The position numbers and the translations under genes were made by a program. Positions 1 to 5,517 of a DNA stretch of 5,517 nt are shown here, one piece after another. Source of the stretch: JAGTVG01 sp964389805 (GTDB taxonomy: Bacteria; Bacteroidota; Bacteroidia; Cytophagales; Cyclobacteriaceae); NCBI GenBank assembly GCA_964389805.1, contig CAYMFU010000321.1:1-5517 (forward strand), read 5' to 3'. Position 1 is the first letter of the stretch, and the number at the start of each line of letters is the position of its first letter. The notes below the pieces were generated by a model that was not told the origin of the DNA, made no database searches, and worked only from the letters and a program-made list of their open reading frames with translations.

Positions 1-124
1 TCCGGCTGAAGAAGTAATTGTTAATTTCTTGCTGTTTTCTTTATCTACTGTTATGATTATTATTTGTATCACAGTAATGATCGGATTAAGGAGGAATATG
101 AAGAAAGAGAATTCATCTAATTAA
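1..124 (+). CDS. C-terminal end of a membrane protein (5' part outside window)
   Basis: The open frame (codons start at base 2) runs from the window edge to a TAA at 122-124 and gives 40 residues. They form one hydrophobic segment (NFLLFSLSTVMIIICITVMIG) followed by a basic tail with LRR and MKK. This looks like a last transmembrane helix with a short C-terminus on the cytoplasmic side, by the positive-inside rule. The stop lies 8 bp before the GTG of the secreted plug-like gene, so the two are probably cotranscribed. The family cannot be named from this tail: a permease, a sensor or an M56-type protein are all possible. An AAGGAGG at 88-94 followed by ATG at 98 is in this same frame (it encodes part of the Arg-Arg tail) and is not taken as a separate start. 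Confidence 0.55.
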   Translation, partial: PAEEVIVNFLLFSLSTVMIIICITVMIGLRRNMKKENSSN

Positions 125-132
125 TTGTAATT

Positions 133-669
133 GTGAAAAAACTATTTATTGCCATACTTTTCCTTGCCTCAGTCAACGTCTATGGACAAGGGTGCTTAAA
201 GGATTCTCTAATTAGTGATTTTATAAATGGGAAACTTATCCTGATCAATAATCTATCCATTGTAAACACCAACGATCCTTTTTTTAACAAGTTGTTATCC
301 CTTCAGTTTACTGCCTGCGAGGTAATAAAACCTGAAAGGGGATATGAATTATATGGTACCTTGGGAGAAAAGGGTGTGATAAGCATAACTCTGTTCGATG
401 TTGAGCCACTTAGAGGACAATTTGTTGATCTTTTAGATGCCAGCATATTAAAATATTTCGACCTTGAGAATCCGATTTATTATGTAACTAACGGATTACC
501 CAACCGGGATATGTATATGGCACTTAGTAGTCTGACCAATATGAAAATTGAAGAGGTTGATGTAATTGAAAAGGGTGAAGCTCAGGCAATCTGGGGAGAA
601 AGAGCCAGGAACGGGGCCATTTCAGTTACCTGCAACAAGACTGACCCCCTCACGCTATTCACAAAGTAA
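133..669 (+). CDS. Secreted protein with two tandem TonB-receptor plug-like repeats
   Basis: This is a 178-residue protein. Residues 1-19 form a signal peptide (MKK, hydrophobic core, then NVYG before Q19), typical of Bacteroidota export. Cys21 is not in a proper lipobox, so a periplasmic protein is more likely than a lipoprotein. The mature part holds two repeats, about 33-88 and 113-168. Each has a hydrophobic strand like the 'PLYVIDG' strand of SusC-type plugs (KLILINN; NPIYYVTNG), then a V-I motif, then YG/WG and G-V/A-I-S-I/V-T, like the plug motif 'AxYGxxGxxGVIxIT'. They align without gaps at an offset of 80 residues. No beta-barrel or carboxypeptidase-like domain follows, so this is not a receptor. 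It may bind an outer-membrane or TonB-type partner, which is inference. The start is GTG at 133, because an in-frame TAA at 118 excludes an earlier one and the signal peptide begins right there. It lies 8 bp after the upstream gene. Confidence 0.8.
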   Translation: MKKLFIAILFLASVNVYGQGCLKDSLISDFINGKLILINNLSIVNTNDPFFNKLLSLQFTACEVIKPERGYELYGTLGEKGVISITLFDVEPLRGQFVDLLDASILKYFDLENPIYYVTNGLPNRDMYMALSSLTNMKIEEVDVIEKGEAQAIWGERARNGAISVTCNKTDPLTLFTK

Positions 670-761
670 AAATCCTTCTAAAACCTATTACGATATCTTT
701 TCGATACCCGATTGGATATCAAAAAGAAGACCTGCATTAATCCAGCTTTATTGGAGTTGAT
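670..761. other. Convergent intergenic gap, no clear terminator
   Basis: These 92 bp separate two genes whose stops face each other, so a bidirectional terminator would be expected. Two copies of the self-complementary hexamer GATATC (692-697 and 715-720) could pair as a 6-bp stem with a 17-base loop. The right copy is followed by AAAAAG rather than a T run, and the left copy read on the - strand has no strong T run either. A short TCCA/TGGA hairpin near 740-755 is too weak. No gene is seen. Confidence 0.4.
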
Positions 762-1142
762 TTATTCTATTGAATGGATACCGACTTTATTCCCTTCAGT
801 ATCCATGATGAATGCTATATTCCCATGCTCCCCTATACTTGTTTTAGGTAATAAAATTTTGCCGCCAGCTTTTTCAACTTTGGCCAGCACCCCCTCCATA
901 TTCGGATTTGCATTAAGATATACTAAAGTACCTTCCATACTGGGTTTGTGTTGATTGCTTTGAACGACAGCACCGGTAGCTTTTCCTGAACCAGCTTCCC
1001 ACGGGAAAAAGGCCATTTTTGAATCATCCATTTCCATTGGGTCCATTTGAATGCTGAAAATGGTTTCATAGAATTTCTTACTTCTTTCAAGGTCATTGGC
1101 TGGTATTTCAAACCAATTAAGAGAGTTGATAGTTTTATCCAT
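762..1142 (-). CDS. VOC family protein (glyoxalase/bleomycin-resistance fold), non-metal type
   Basis: This 126-residue protein is a single VOC module. Strand-helix 1 is WFEIPANDLERSKKFYE (10-26). It is followed by the MAFFPWEAGSGKATGAVV stretch, LVYLNAN, a VLAKVEKAGGKILLPKTSIG helix-strand, and the closing strand MDTEGNKVGIHS. This pattern matches the COG3324-like group of small VOC proteins. Aligned by eye to glyoxalase I, the first metal-ligand position holds Trp10 and the last (the Glu in DxxGxxIEL) is Gly, so metal-dependent glyoxalase chemistry is unlikely. The role in this group is mostly unknown; ligand binding or a detoxification accessory role is inference. The ATG at 1142 lies 18 bp after the stop of the YCII gene, so the two form an operon with this gene second. 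The length is normal for the family. Confidence 0.85.
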   Translation of the reverse strand: MDKTINSLNWFEIPANDLERSKKFYETIFSIQMDPMEMDDSKMAFFPWEAGSGKATGAVVQSNQHKPSMEGTLVYLNANPNMEGVLAKVEKAGGKILLPKTSIGEHGNIAFIMDTEGNKVGIHSIE

Positions 1143-1160
1143 TTTATCAGAATTTATGTT

Positions 1161-1493
1161 TTAGATTGATATACATTCATGTATCTCGATATCACAACCA
1201 TCTTCCCATTGGAGATGCGGATGATTCGAGAGCATAGTTTTGGCTTCATCCATGTTATGAGCCTGAATAATAGAATAACCTGATACAGCGTTAGCTGTTG
1301 CTTGTACTGAGCGGTCTGATTGTATTCTTTGTCCTCCGACTAAAGGAGCACCAAAATCAATAAGTTTATCACCCATGGAATCTTTCCAGGCAAACCAGAC
1401 CTTCATGTCTGCTTCTTTCTGTTCAGGTGTGGCTTTGGACATCTCGGCCATGGCCTCTACGGGTGCGTTGTATATTACGAGAAATCTTTTCAT
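1161..1493 (-). CDS. YCII-related (DGPF-type) protein
   Basis: This 110-residue protein has the YCII dimeric alpha+beta barrel pattern. It starts with the strand KRFLVIYNA (2-10). The helix with PEQKEADMKVWFAWKDSMGDKLIDFGAPL (23-51) gives the usual 'W..W...-l.dfGaPL..g' signature, followed by VSGYSIIQAHNMDEAKTML (70-88) and the end NHPHLQWEDGCDIEIHE (90-106), typical of the group ('HPHL.w..gc.IEv.e'). The biochemical function of these proteins is largely unknown. Relatives often sit beside VOC proteins or ECF sigma factors; here a VOC gene follows 18 bp downstream and no sigma factor is in view. The ATG at 1493 is kept because the first beta strand begins at once. There is no Shine-Dalgarno. 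A palindrome 124 bp upstream may regulate the pair. Confidence 0.85.
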   Translation of the reverse strand: MKRFLVIYNAPVEAMAEMSKATPEQKEADMKVWFAWKDSMGDKLIDFGAPLVGGQRIQSDRSVQATANAVSGYSIIQAHNMDEAKTMLSNHPHLQWEDGCDIEIHECISI

Positions 1494-1616
1494 GGTAATG
1501 TGTTTTAGCGATAGTGACTATAATTATTGTTTTATATCAAATCAGGCTATAAAAGCTTTAATACTATGAGTTCCATGAAACGAGCTAATTAAATTACTTA
1601 TTTTTATTATTTATTA

Positions 1617-1634
1617 TTGTCGTGATCACGTCAA
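1617..1634. promoter_or_regulatory. 18-bp palindrome, candidate operator
   Basis: TTGTCGTGATCACGTCAA has two-fold symmetry with a perfect CGTGATCACG core (1621-1630). Only one symmetric pair is broken (T1620/T1631), and outside it TTG and CAA match again. The size and symmetry suit a dimeric regulator. The half-sites recall CRP/FNR-type sites (GTGA/TCAC), but the spacing differs from both classic sites. On the - strand it overlaps a TTGACG (1634-1629) spaced 17 bases from AATAAT (1611-1606). That would be a sigma70-like promoter with an untranslated leader of roughly 100 bases before the YCII start, though this promoter type is not the usual one in Bacteroidota. The palindrome is seen; the operator role is inferred. 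Confidence 0.4.
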
Positions 1635-1642
1635 AAAACTTG

Positions 1643-1707
1643 AATAGGTACTAGTTTTCCCCTTTTTTGATAAAATCTTTACTTTAAATATCAATTAGGA
1701 TCTAGTT
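1643..1707. repeat. Pair of diverged 14-bp direct repeats
   Basis: AATAGGTACTAGTT at 1643-1656 and ATTAGGATCTAGTT at 1694-1707 agree at 11 of 14 positions and lie 51 bases apart, about five helical turns. Both flank the region next to the palindrome, upstream of the YCII-VOC operon. They could be paired binding sites for one regulator on the same face of the helix, or chance similarity in AT-rich DNA. Confidence 0.25.
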
Positions 1708-1811
1708 GTTCAGTCTATGCAGAGTTATGATTAAAGATTGGACCAGGAGGAGAATATTAGTAGTTTATTGCAGAATTGACTTTTATCGGGGATAATCCAT
1801 AGGTGTCATTC

Positions 1812-3017
1812 TTAATCCATCCTTTTTAAAATTATTAAAGCAGAAATAATTGTAATCGCTCCTATAAAGGCGACGGACCATTCAACATTGATAATATCAG
1901 CTATGATGCCTGTTAATAAAGCACCAATAGCATAACCAAGGTCGCGCCAAAATCGAAATACACCAATACTATTGGGGCGCTGCTGAGGATGTGTAAATCC
2001 TGCAATGGCCGACAGAAAAGTAGGATATACAATAGCCGTACCTATGCCAAGGACTATGGATAGAAGAATGAAGGAATTAAAGGAAGATACAAACAGCATC
2101 GCTGTTAATGATATACCTTGTATGAGCATGCCCCAGAACAACATCAGTTTTTTATTGATATGATCCGAAAGCTTGCCGGTGACTAATTGGCCTAAGCCCC
2201 AAACTAAGGGATAAATGGCCACGATTTTGGCGATTTCAGTTAAATTGAATCCTTTTAAGGCCAGTAAAATCGGAAATATTCCCCATATCATGCCATCATT
2301 CAGATTATTCACCAGACCTGCCTGCGTGATGGATCCCAGGTTTCGATCTTTCCAGGTAGTATCCCAAAAGATATTTTTCAGTTTGGGTGTTTTACTTTCC
2401 CTGGTTTCAAGCTGGACATGATGCACGGTATCTTTTACAAAAAATACGCTACTGATTAATCCCAAAAGAGCAAATACTATACCCAAGTAAAATGGATACG
2501 GTCTTAACCCATACTCCATAGCCATCCAACCAGTTAGAAAAGCAACTAATCCTACAGCCAGATAACCCACTGATTCATTCATGCCCATTGCAAATCCCCG
2601 GTTTTTTTCCCCGACTAGATCTATCTTCATCACTACCGTACTTGACCATGTCAGCCCCTGATTGATTCCCAGTAGAATATTTGCTGAGACGATCCAGGCC
2701 CAGCTGGGTGCATAGATTAAAATAATGGGAATCGGTAATCCAATAATCCAACCGAGGATCAGGAGATTTCTACGCCCGAATCTATTGGCCAATTTTCCTG
2801 TATAATAGTTTGTAATCGCTTTTGTAATACCAAATACTATAATGAAGGATAAAATAGCTGTATTAGCGGCTACCTGGAAATCTGTTTCAGCAATTTTCGG
2901 GAGTATGGTACGCTCGAGACCTACCATACCCCCAACAAATCCATTGATTATAACTAGCAATGTAAACTGTTTCCAGTTGTGTTTTAAACCTAAATTTACA
3001 TTCGCGCCGGTTGACAT
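1812..3017 (-). CDS. Major facilitator superfamily (MFS) transporter
   Basis: This 401-residue inner-membrane protein has a 12-helix MFS layout of normal length. The loop between helices 2 and 3 carries motif A, GKLANRFGRRN (74-84), and a related GKLSDHINKK lies at the matching place in the second half (281-290). A polar central loop of about 30 residues (196-225) joins the halves. Charged or polar residues within helices include N147-E148 (NESVGYLAVG) and RFWRD (355-359), which may line the substrate path or carry coupling protons. The substrate cannot be told. The ATG at 3017 is preferred over a TTG three codons upstream at 3026, which would only add MLY. The gene follows the FAD oxidoreductase in the same direction, 150 bp after its stop, or 17 bp after the doubtful small ORF. 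Export of a product of the neighbouring redox enzymes is possible but unproven. Confidence 0.9.
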   Translation of the reverse strand: MSTGANVNLGLKHNWKQFTLLVIINGFVGGMVGLERTILPKIAETDFQVAANTAILSFIIVFGITKAITNYYTGKLANRFGRRNLLILGWIIGLPIPIILIYAPSWAWIVSANILLGINQGLTWSSTVVMKIDLVGEKNRGFAMGMNESVGYLAVGLVAFLTGWMAMEYGLRPYPFYLGIVFALLGLISSVFFVKDTVHHVQLETRESKTPKLKNIFWDTTWKDRNLGSITQAGLVNNLNDGMIWGIFPILLALKGFNLTEIAKIVAIYPLVWGLGQLVTGKLSDHINKKLMLFWGMLIQGISLTAMLFVSSFNSFILLSIVLGIGTAIVYPTFLSAIAGFTHPQQRPNSIGVFRFWRDLGYAIGALLTGIIADIINVEWSVAFIGAITIISALIILKRMD

Positions 3018-3034
3018 ATAAAGCAATGAATTGA

Positions 3035-3202
3035 TTAGAATTTGTATGCTAAAATGGATATACTTTCTATGCCATATTTTTTTCCTGCATTACTGGCATT
3101 GTCTGAAATAAATTCATAATTATTGATCTGGGTTTTTTCAATATTAAATCCCACTTTATTTATAGTTTCAGATATTGTTTTTCCTGTTCCTGGATAATAC
3201 AT
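3035..3202 (-). CDS. Doubtful 55-residue ORF or gene remnant between the FAD oxidoreductase and MFS genes
   Basis: A frame different from that of the FAD oxidoreductase stays open through the 3' end of that gene and on to a TAA at 3035-3037. From the ATG at 3202 it gives 55 residues ending in KKYGIESISILAYKF, and the last 44 or so codons lie outside the oxidoreductase gene. The codons used there (AAA, GAA, GGA, AAT) look like real coding use. The end, an alternation of hydrophobic strand residues, vaguely recalls the last strand of a Rossmann-type methyltransferase, but I do not recognise the family. It overlaps the upstream gene by 35 bp and stops 17 bp before the MFS start. It may be a small translationally coupled gene, a remnant of a longer lost gene, or chance. 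The longer in-frame stretch up to 3424 is a shadow of the oxidoreductase. Confidence 0.25.
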   Translation of the reverse strand: MYYPGTGKTISETINKVGFNIEKTQINNYEFISDNASNAGKKYGIESISILAYKF

Positions 3203-4559
3203 TTTCGAGTCTGACGGGTAAATGTTTATTGATCCACGCACGATAATTACCGTCATAACCTGCTTTCTTTTGCATCTTGCTAACATTCTGTAGAATTTTA
3301 TTAAATACATCTTCCTGGAGATCTGGTTGGTTTTCAATCTTTCCAATGATCTGATCAATATCATGTTCCACTTTGGTTGCTGTTTGGCGGTGCCAGTTTT
3401 GATACTGGTCATGCTGCCACTCAAAAAAATTATCTATGATACTGGAAGAGATCTCCCTGCTGTGTTTTACTGATTCATTGATGTTCCCCTTTCCTGTTAC
3501 TGCATTACCAATTGCGAAAACATTATCAAAACCTTCTATCAGGCATGTTTTAGGATCGGGGATTTTAAAAACCTGACCCTCCCAGGGTAGTCCTTCTATT
3601 TTTTCAGGAATGCTCCCTATGGATGATACGACCAATGGTGTTTTTACATCGAAATATTCATCTTCAATAGGAAATACTTTGTCACCTTCAATACGGATTT
3701 TCTGGAATGTAATACCTCTCAAACCGTTGTCCTGTATGATTTTATCAACCGGCATACTGTTAGGGACAAACTTGAACATGTATTTCTTTTGGAAATTATC
3801 TAAAATCTTCTTTCTGATAGTCTGGGCTTTTTCCAACTTTTCCAGTGTGTCAGTAGGCATTGGTGATAACGGCATGTCTATTGCCCTCCTTCTGTAATAC
3901 AGAGTACAGCCTTTCAACTTCAGATCATCGAGTGTCAAATCCAGTGATTCAAGTGTAGGACCGATGCCCTTTTTCTCAAGTATAAACATATCGCATTCTA
4001 TTCCACGATTATCTAGGGCATCACTCACAGTCTCGATCATCAGGATCTTGACTACATCCAGGGATGCTAAACCACCGCCTATGACTACAGCATTGTCATA
4101 TATTTTACAGGCAGAACCATGGAAATCTGGTTCATGTTTATGGTTGAACCAATGAACGAACGGATTCTGATAATATAGCCCATGATCAACAAAATCATCC
4201 AGGCCTTCAATGGGAAGTGGCCTGTCACGCCATGCTCCGGTAGCTAGGATAATTGCAGAGAAGCCCCATTGTCTAAGATTTTGAAAAGATATATCAGTAC
4301 CTAGTCTGACATTCGGGACATACCTTATATCTGGATGATCGATCTTGTCATCGATCTTGTGTTCTTCTTGGTCACGAAGTTTATAATGCCATTTGGGTAA
4401 ACCATCCTCTATTTTTCCATATGGTAATGGATATTGCTCAAATACAACAACGCTAATTCCTCTTGACGCTAACTGATAAGCGGCCTCCGAGCCTGCAACA
4501 GCTCCCCCAAAGACAGCGACACAAAGTTTACCGGAATTTTTTTTTATCTCGGTGTGCAT
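3168..4559 (-). CDS. FAD/NAD(P)-dependent oxidoreductase (ferredoxin-NADP reductase/GltD-like fold)
   Basis: This 463-residue cytoplasmic flavoprotein has two dinucleotide-binding domains. The FAD site at the N-terminus is VAVFGGAVAGSEAAYQL (14-30), a GxAxxG variant of GxGxxG, with the ribose-binding acid E41 at the end of strand 2. IILATGAWRDRPLPIEG (103-119) is the conserved ATG motif. The NAD(P) site is VVIGGGLASLDVVK (158-171), followed by LYYRRRAIDMPL (220-231), whose arginines could favour NADPH. SSIGSIPE (312-319) and FAIGNAVTGKGNINES (348-363) form the second FAD contact. The C-terminus ends in AGYDGNYRAWINKHLPVRLENVL, typical of the group. There is no CxxC redox pair and no FeS cysteine cluster, so it is not a disulfide reductase or a FeS-fused subunit. 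The electron partner and substrate are unknown. The ATG at 4559 sits just before the Rossmann strand. The preceding gene is an SDR, 166 bp away. Confidence 0.88.
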   Translation of the reverse strand: MHTEIKKNSGKLCVAVFGGAVAGSEAAYQLASRGISVVVFEQYPLPYGKIEDGLPKWHYKLRDQEEHKIDDKIDHPDIRYVPNVRLGTDISFQNLRQWGFSAIILATGAWRDRPLPIEGLDDFVDHGLYYQNPFVHWFNHKHEPDFHGSACKIYDNAVVIGGGLASLDVVKILMIETVSDALDNRGIECDMFILEKKGIGPTLESLDLTLDDLKLKGCTLYYRRRAIDMPLSPMPTDTLEKLEKAQTIRKKILDNFQKKYMFKFVPNSMPVDKIIQDNGLRGITFQKIRIEGDKVFPIEDEYFDVKTPLVVSSIGSIPEKIEGLPWEGQVFKIPDPKTCLIEGFDNVFAIGNAVTGKGNINESVKHSREISSSIIDNFFEWQHDQYQNWHRQTATKVEHDIDQIIGKIENQPDLQEDVFNKILQNVSKMQKKAGYDGNYRAWINKHLPVRLENVLSRNRKNNI

Positions 4560-4725
4560 GATAGATATTGGTTTCTTTAGTCCCGATAATGTCCTCTATA
4601 ATCTATGAAAATACAAAAAAGTTTTATAATAGCGATAATCTTGCGTGTATGAAAATTAAATTTGATGAAGAAGGATAATGTAGGCTTTCGCTTTTTCGGG
4701 CCTGTTTCCCGTCAACATAAAGTGG
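4560..4725. other. Spacer between the SDR and FAD oxidoreductase genes
   Basis: These 166 bp contain no supported gene. A CGGG/CCCG hairpin (4697-4711, 7-base loop) lies shortly after the SDR stop, but it has only four pairs and no T run on the - strand side, so it is not called a terminator. The AT-rich half next to the oxidoreductase (4560-4660) is where a promoter for that gene would lie, but no consensus could be fixed. Confidence 0.4.
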
Positions 4726-5517
4726 TCAATTTAGATTGGGTGAATAAATATATTTTCCTGAGGTTCTTCGAAGGTTTCGTTCAATCCAAATGTCTTTTTG
4801 GTTTTTATAGAAATTTATGATAAATGGAAGCCTTTTAAGAATATGCAACTGTGGGTTTGTCTGCCAACCTAGTCTTTTTTTGGTATAATCATTATTTACA
4901 ATCCATGGGCGGTCAGTATAATTTAGCATCCAGGGTTGTTCAAAAGGAATCTTACCAATCAAAGATCCAAACTTCAATTTTAGTCCTAAACCGATCGCAG
5001 CCAACTTCGGCGATATATATATGGGTTTATGGGATCCTTTTTGATTCAAAATTTGCTTAATCGATATAAAAAGATCCCTTTGCAAGACTGTACCACTTTG
5101 TGAGGCCATAAAGATCTCACAATTTCCCAGTTTATCATGAAAAGCGATACACCGTTTGATAATTTGAATGACATCTGTAATGTGTATATAGGGGATTCCG
5201 GATTCTCCAGTACCGGGAATCATATTTGAAAATGGTTTAGACGATGACCATAACCTAATCAGGCTATAAAGTGGAGGCAATTCACACCAATCGCTAAAAA
5301 CTCCACCGAGTCTGAGGATGGTCGATGGGATTTTTACTGAAGCTTCTTTAATGATATTTTCTCCTTCCAGTTTTGATTTGGCATAAGGGATATAACCGCT
5401 TCCAGGTGTATCTTCATTTAATTGACGACCAGATCGAGGTGGTTCAAGTGCGGCAATGCTACTGGAGAAAAGAATTCTCTGAATTCCAAAGTGTGTTGCT
5501 GCATTGACTATATTTTC
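4726..5517 (-). CDS. NAD(P)-dependent epimerase/dehydratase, extended SDR (N-terminus outside window)
   Basis: The frame is open from the right edge to a TGA at 4728-4726 and gives 263 residues; about 70-100 N-terminal residues with the Rossmann GxxGxxG are missing. The catalytic core is visible, counted from the edge: RILFSSSIAAL (14-24) supplies the serine, and Y45-A-K-S-K49 is the YxxxK pair (YIPYAKSKLEGENII). STILRLGGVF and the later YIHITDVIQII are the usual extended-SDR strands. TDRPWIVNNDYTKKRLGWQTNP is the 'D..K....LGW.P' substrate-domain motif. The tail RLPFIINFYKNQKDIWIERN is longer than in sugar epimerases and resembles the 3-beta-HSD/dihydroflavonol-reductase-like group. The substrate is not known. 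A TTG at 5280 is not the start, because upstream codons in the same frame encode the active site. The gene runs in the same direction as the oxidoreductase that follows. Confidence 0.85.
   Translation of the reverse strand, partial: ENIVNAATHFGIQRILFSSSIAALEPPRSGRQLNEDTPGSGYIPYAKSKLEGENIIKEASVKIPSTILRLGGVFSDWCELPPLYSLIRLWSSSKPFSNMIPGTGESGIPYIHITDVIQIIKRCIAFHDKLGNCEIFMASQSGTVLQRDLFISIKQILNQKGSHKPIYISPKLAAIGLGLKLKFGSLIGKIPFEQPWMLNYTDRPWIVNNDYTKKRLGWQTNPQLHILKRLPFIINFYKNQKDIWIERNLRRTSGKYIYSPNLN

Larger units (their letters stand above)
1494..1811. other. 318-bp non-coding region upstream of the YCII-VOC operon
   Basis: No gene is supported here: open frames in all directions are about 22 codons or less and have no recognisable content. 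The region holds a near-perfect palindrome (1617-1634), a pair of diverged direct repeats (1643-1656 and 1694-1707) and several A/T runs. It must contain the 3' end of the MFS transcript and the promoter of the YCII-VOC operon, both on the - strand. No strong intrinsic terminator was found after the MFS stop. No clean Bacteroidota-type promoter (TTTG near -33 with TAnnTTTG near -7) could be placed. Confidence 0.6.

Noticed and set aside
88..124. AAGGAGG followed by ATG at 98 as a small gene start
   Set aside because: The ATG is in the frame of the upstream membrane protein and would encode only eight residues. The purines encode its Arg-Arg tail, and the other genes here do not use Shine-Dalgarno sites.
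692..720. GATATC...GATATC as a bidirectional terminator
   Set aside because: It has only six weak A/T-rich pairs with a 17-base loop and no T run on either strand.
566..760. 64-codon + strand ORF at the end of the plug-like gene
   Set aside because: It overlaps the plug-like gene in another frame and has a composition unlike a folded protein, without motifs.
712..954. 80-codon + strand ORF over the VOC gene
   Set aside because: It is antisense to a well-supported VOC gene and shows no family features of its own. The + strand ORFs at 1375, 2215, 3610, 3964 and 4851 were rejected for the same reason.
1724..1795. Short + strand ORF passing through an AGGAGGAG
   Set aside because: It has about 22 codons, no recognisable content, and the purine run lies inside the ORF rather than ahead of a start.
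3018..3026. TTG at 3026 as the MFS start
   Set aside because: The ATG three codons later is a better start, and the three extra residues add nothing to the family match.
4682..4711. Hairpins AGGC/GCCT and CGGG/CCCG as a terminator of the SDR gene
   Set aside because: The stems have four pairs only and no U run follows on the transcribed side.
4656..4718. 20-codon - strand ORF (begins MLTGNRPEKAKAY) just after the SDR stop
   Set aside because: The sequence looks protein-like, but it is too short, lies in another frame and has no recognisable family. It could be a frameshifted tail, but nothing supports that.
4726..5280. Start of the SDR gene at the TTG at 5280
   Set aside because: The same frame continues to the window edge and encodes the YxxxK active site and the SSS motif, so the gene starts outside the window.

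Overview
The window looks like a chromosomal piece from a member of the Bacteroidota (Cytophaga/Flavobacterium/Sphingobacterium-like). The DNA is AT-rich. None of the gene starts has a convincing Shine-Dalgarno sequence. One secreted protein has a signal peptide ending in a VYG-Q type junction and carries TonB-receptor plug motifs of the SusC style (YG...GVI). The assignment rests on these traits only, not on a marker gene.

Layout. On the + strand, 1-124 is the 3' end of a membrane protein gene, followed after 8 bp by a secreted plug-like protein (133-669). The two probably form one operon. A 92-bp convergent gap follows. Everything from 762 to the right edge is on the - strand. In the order of transcription (right to left) it reads: an extended short-chain dehydrogenase/epimerase cut by the window edge (4726-5517), a 166-bp spacer, an FAD/NAD(P)-dependent oxidoreductase (3168-4559), a doubtful 55-residue ORF overlapping its end (3035-3202), an MFS transporter (1812-3017), a 318-bp non-coding stretch (1494-1811), then a tight two-gene unit of a YCII/DGPF protein (1161-1493) and a VOC-fold protein (762-1142).

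How the genes may work together. The SDR, the FAD oxidoreductase and the MFS transporter are co-directional and could serve one small-molecule pathway (two redox enzymes plus an exporter or importer), but nothing in the sequence names a substrate and both spacers are long enough to hold separate promoters. The YCII-VOC pair is a common partnership of small alpha/beta-barrel proteins. Upstream of it lies an 18-bp near-perfect palindrome that is a candidate operator.

The most unusual item is the plug-like protein. Its mature part is two gapless copies, exactly 80 residues apart, of the second half of a TonB-receptor plug domain, with no barrel. No CRISPR array, tRNA, rRNA, insertion sequence or convincing terminator was seen.
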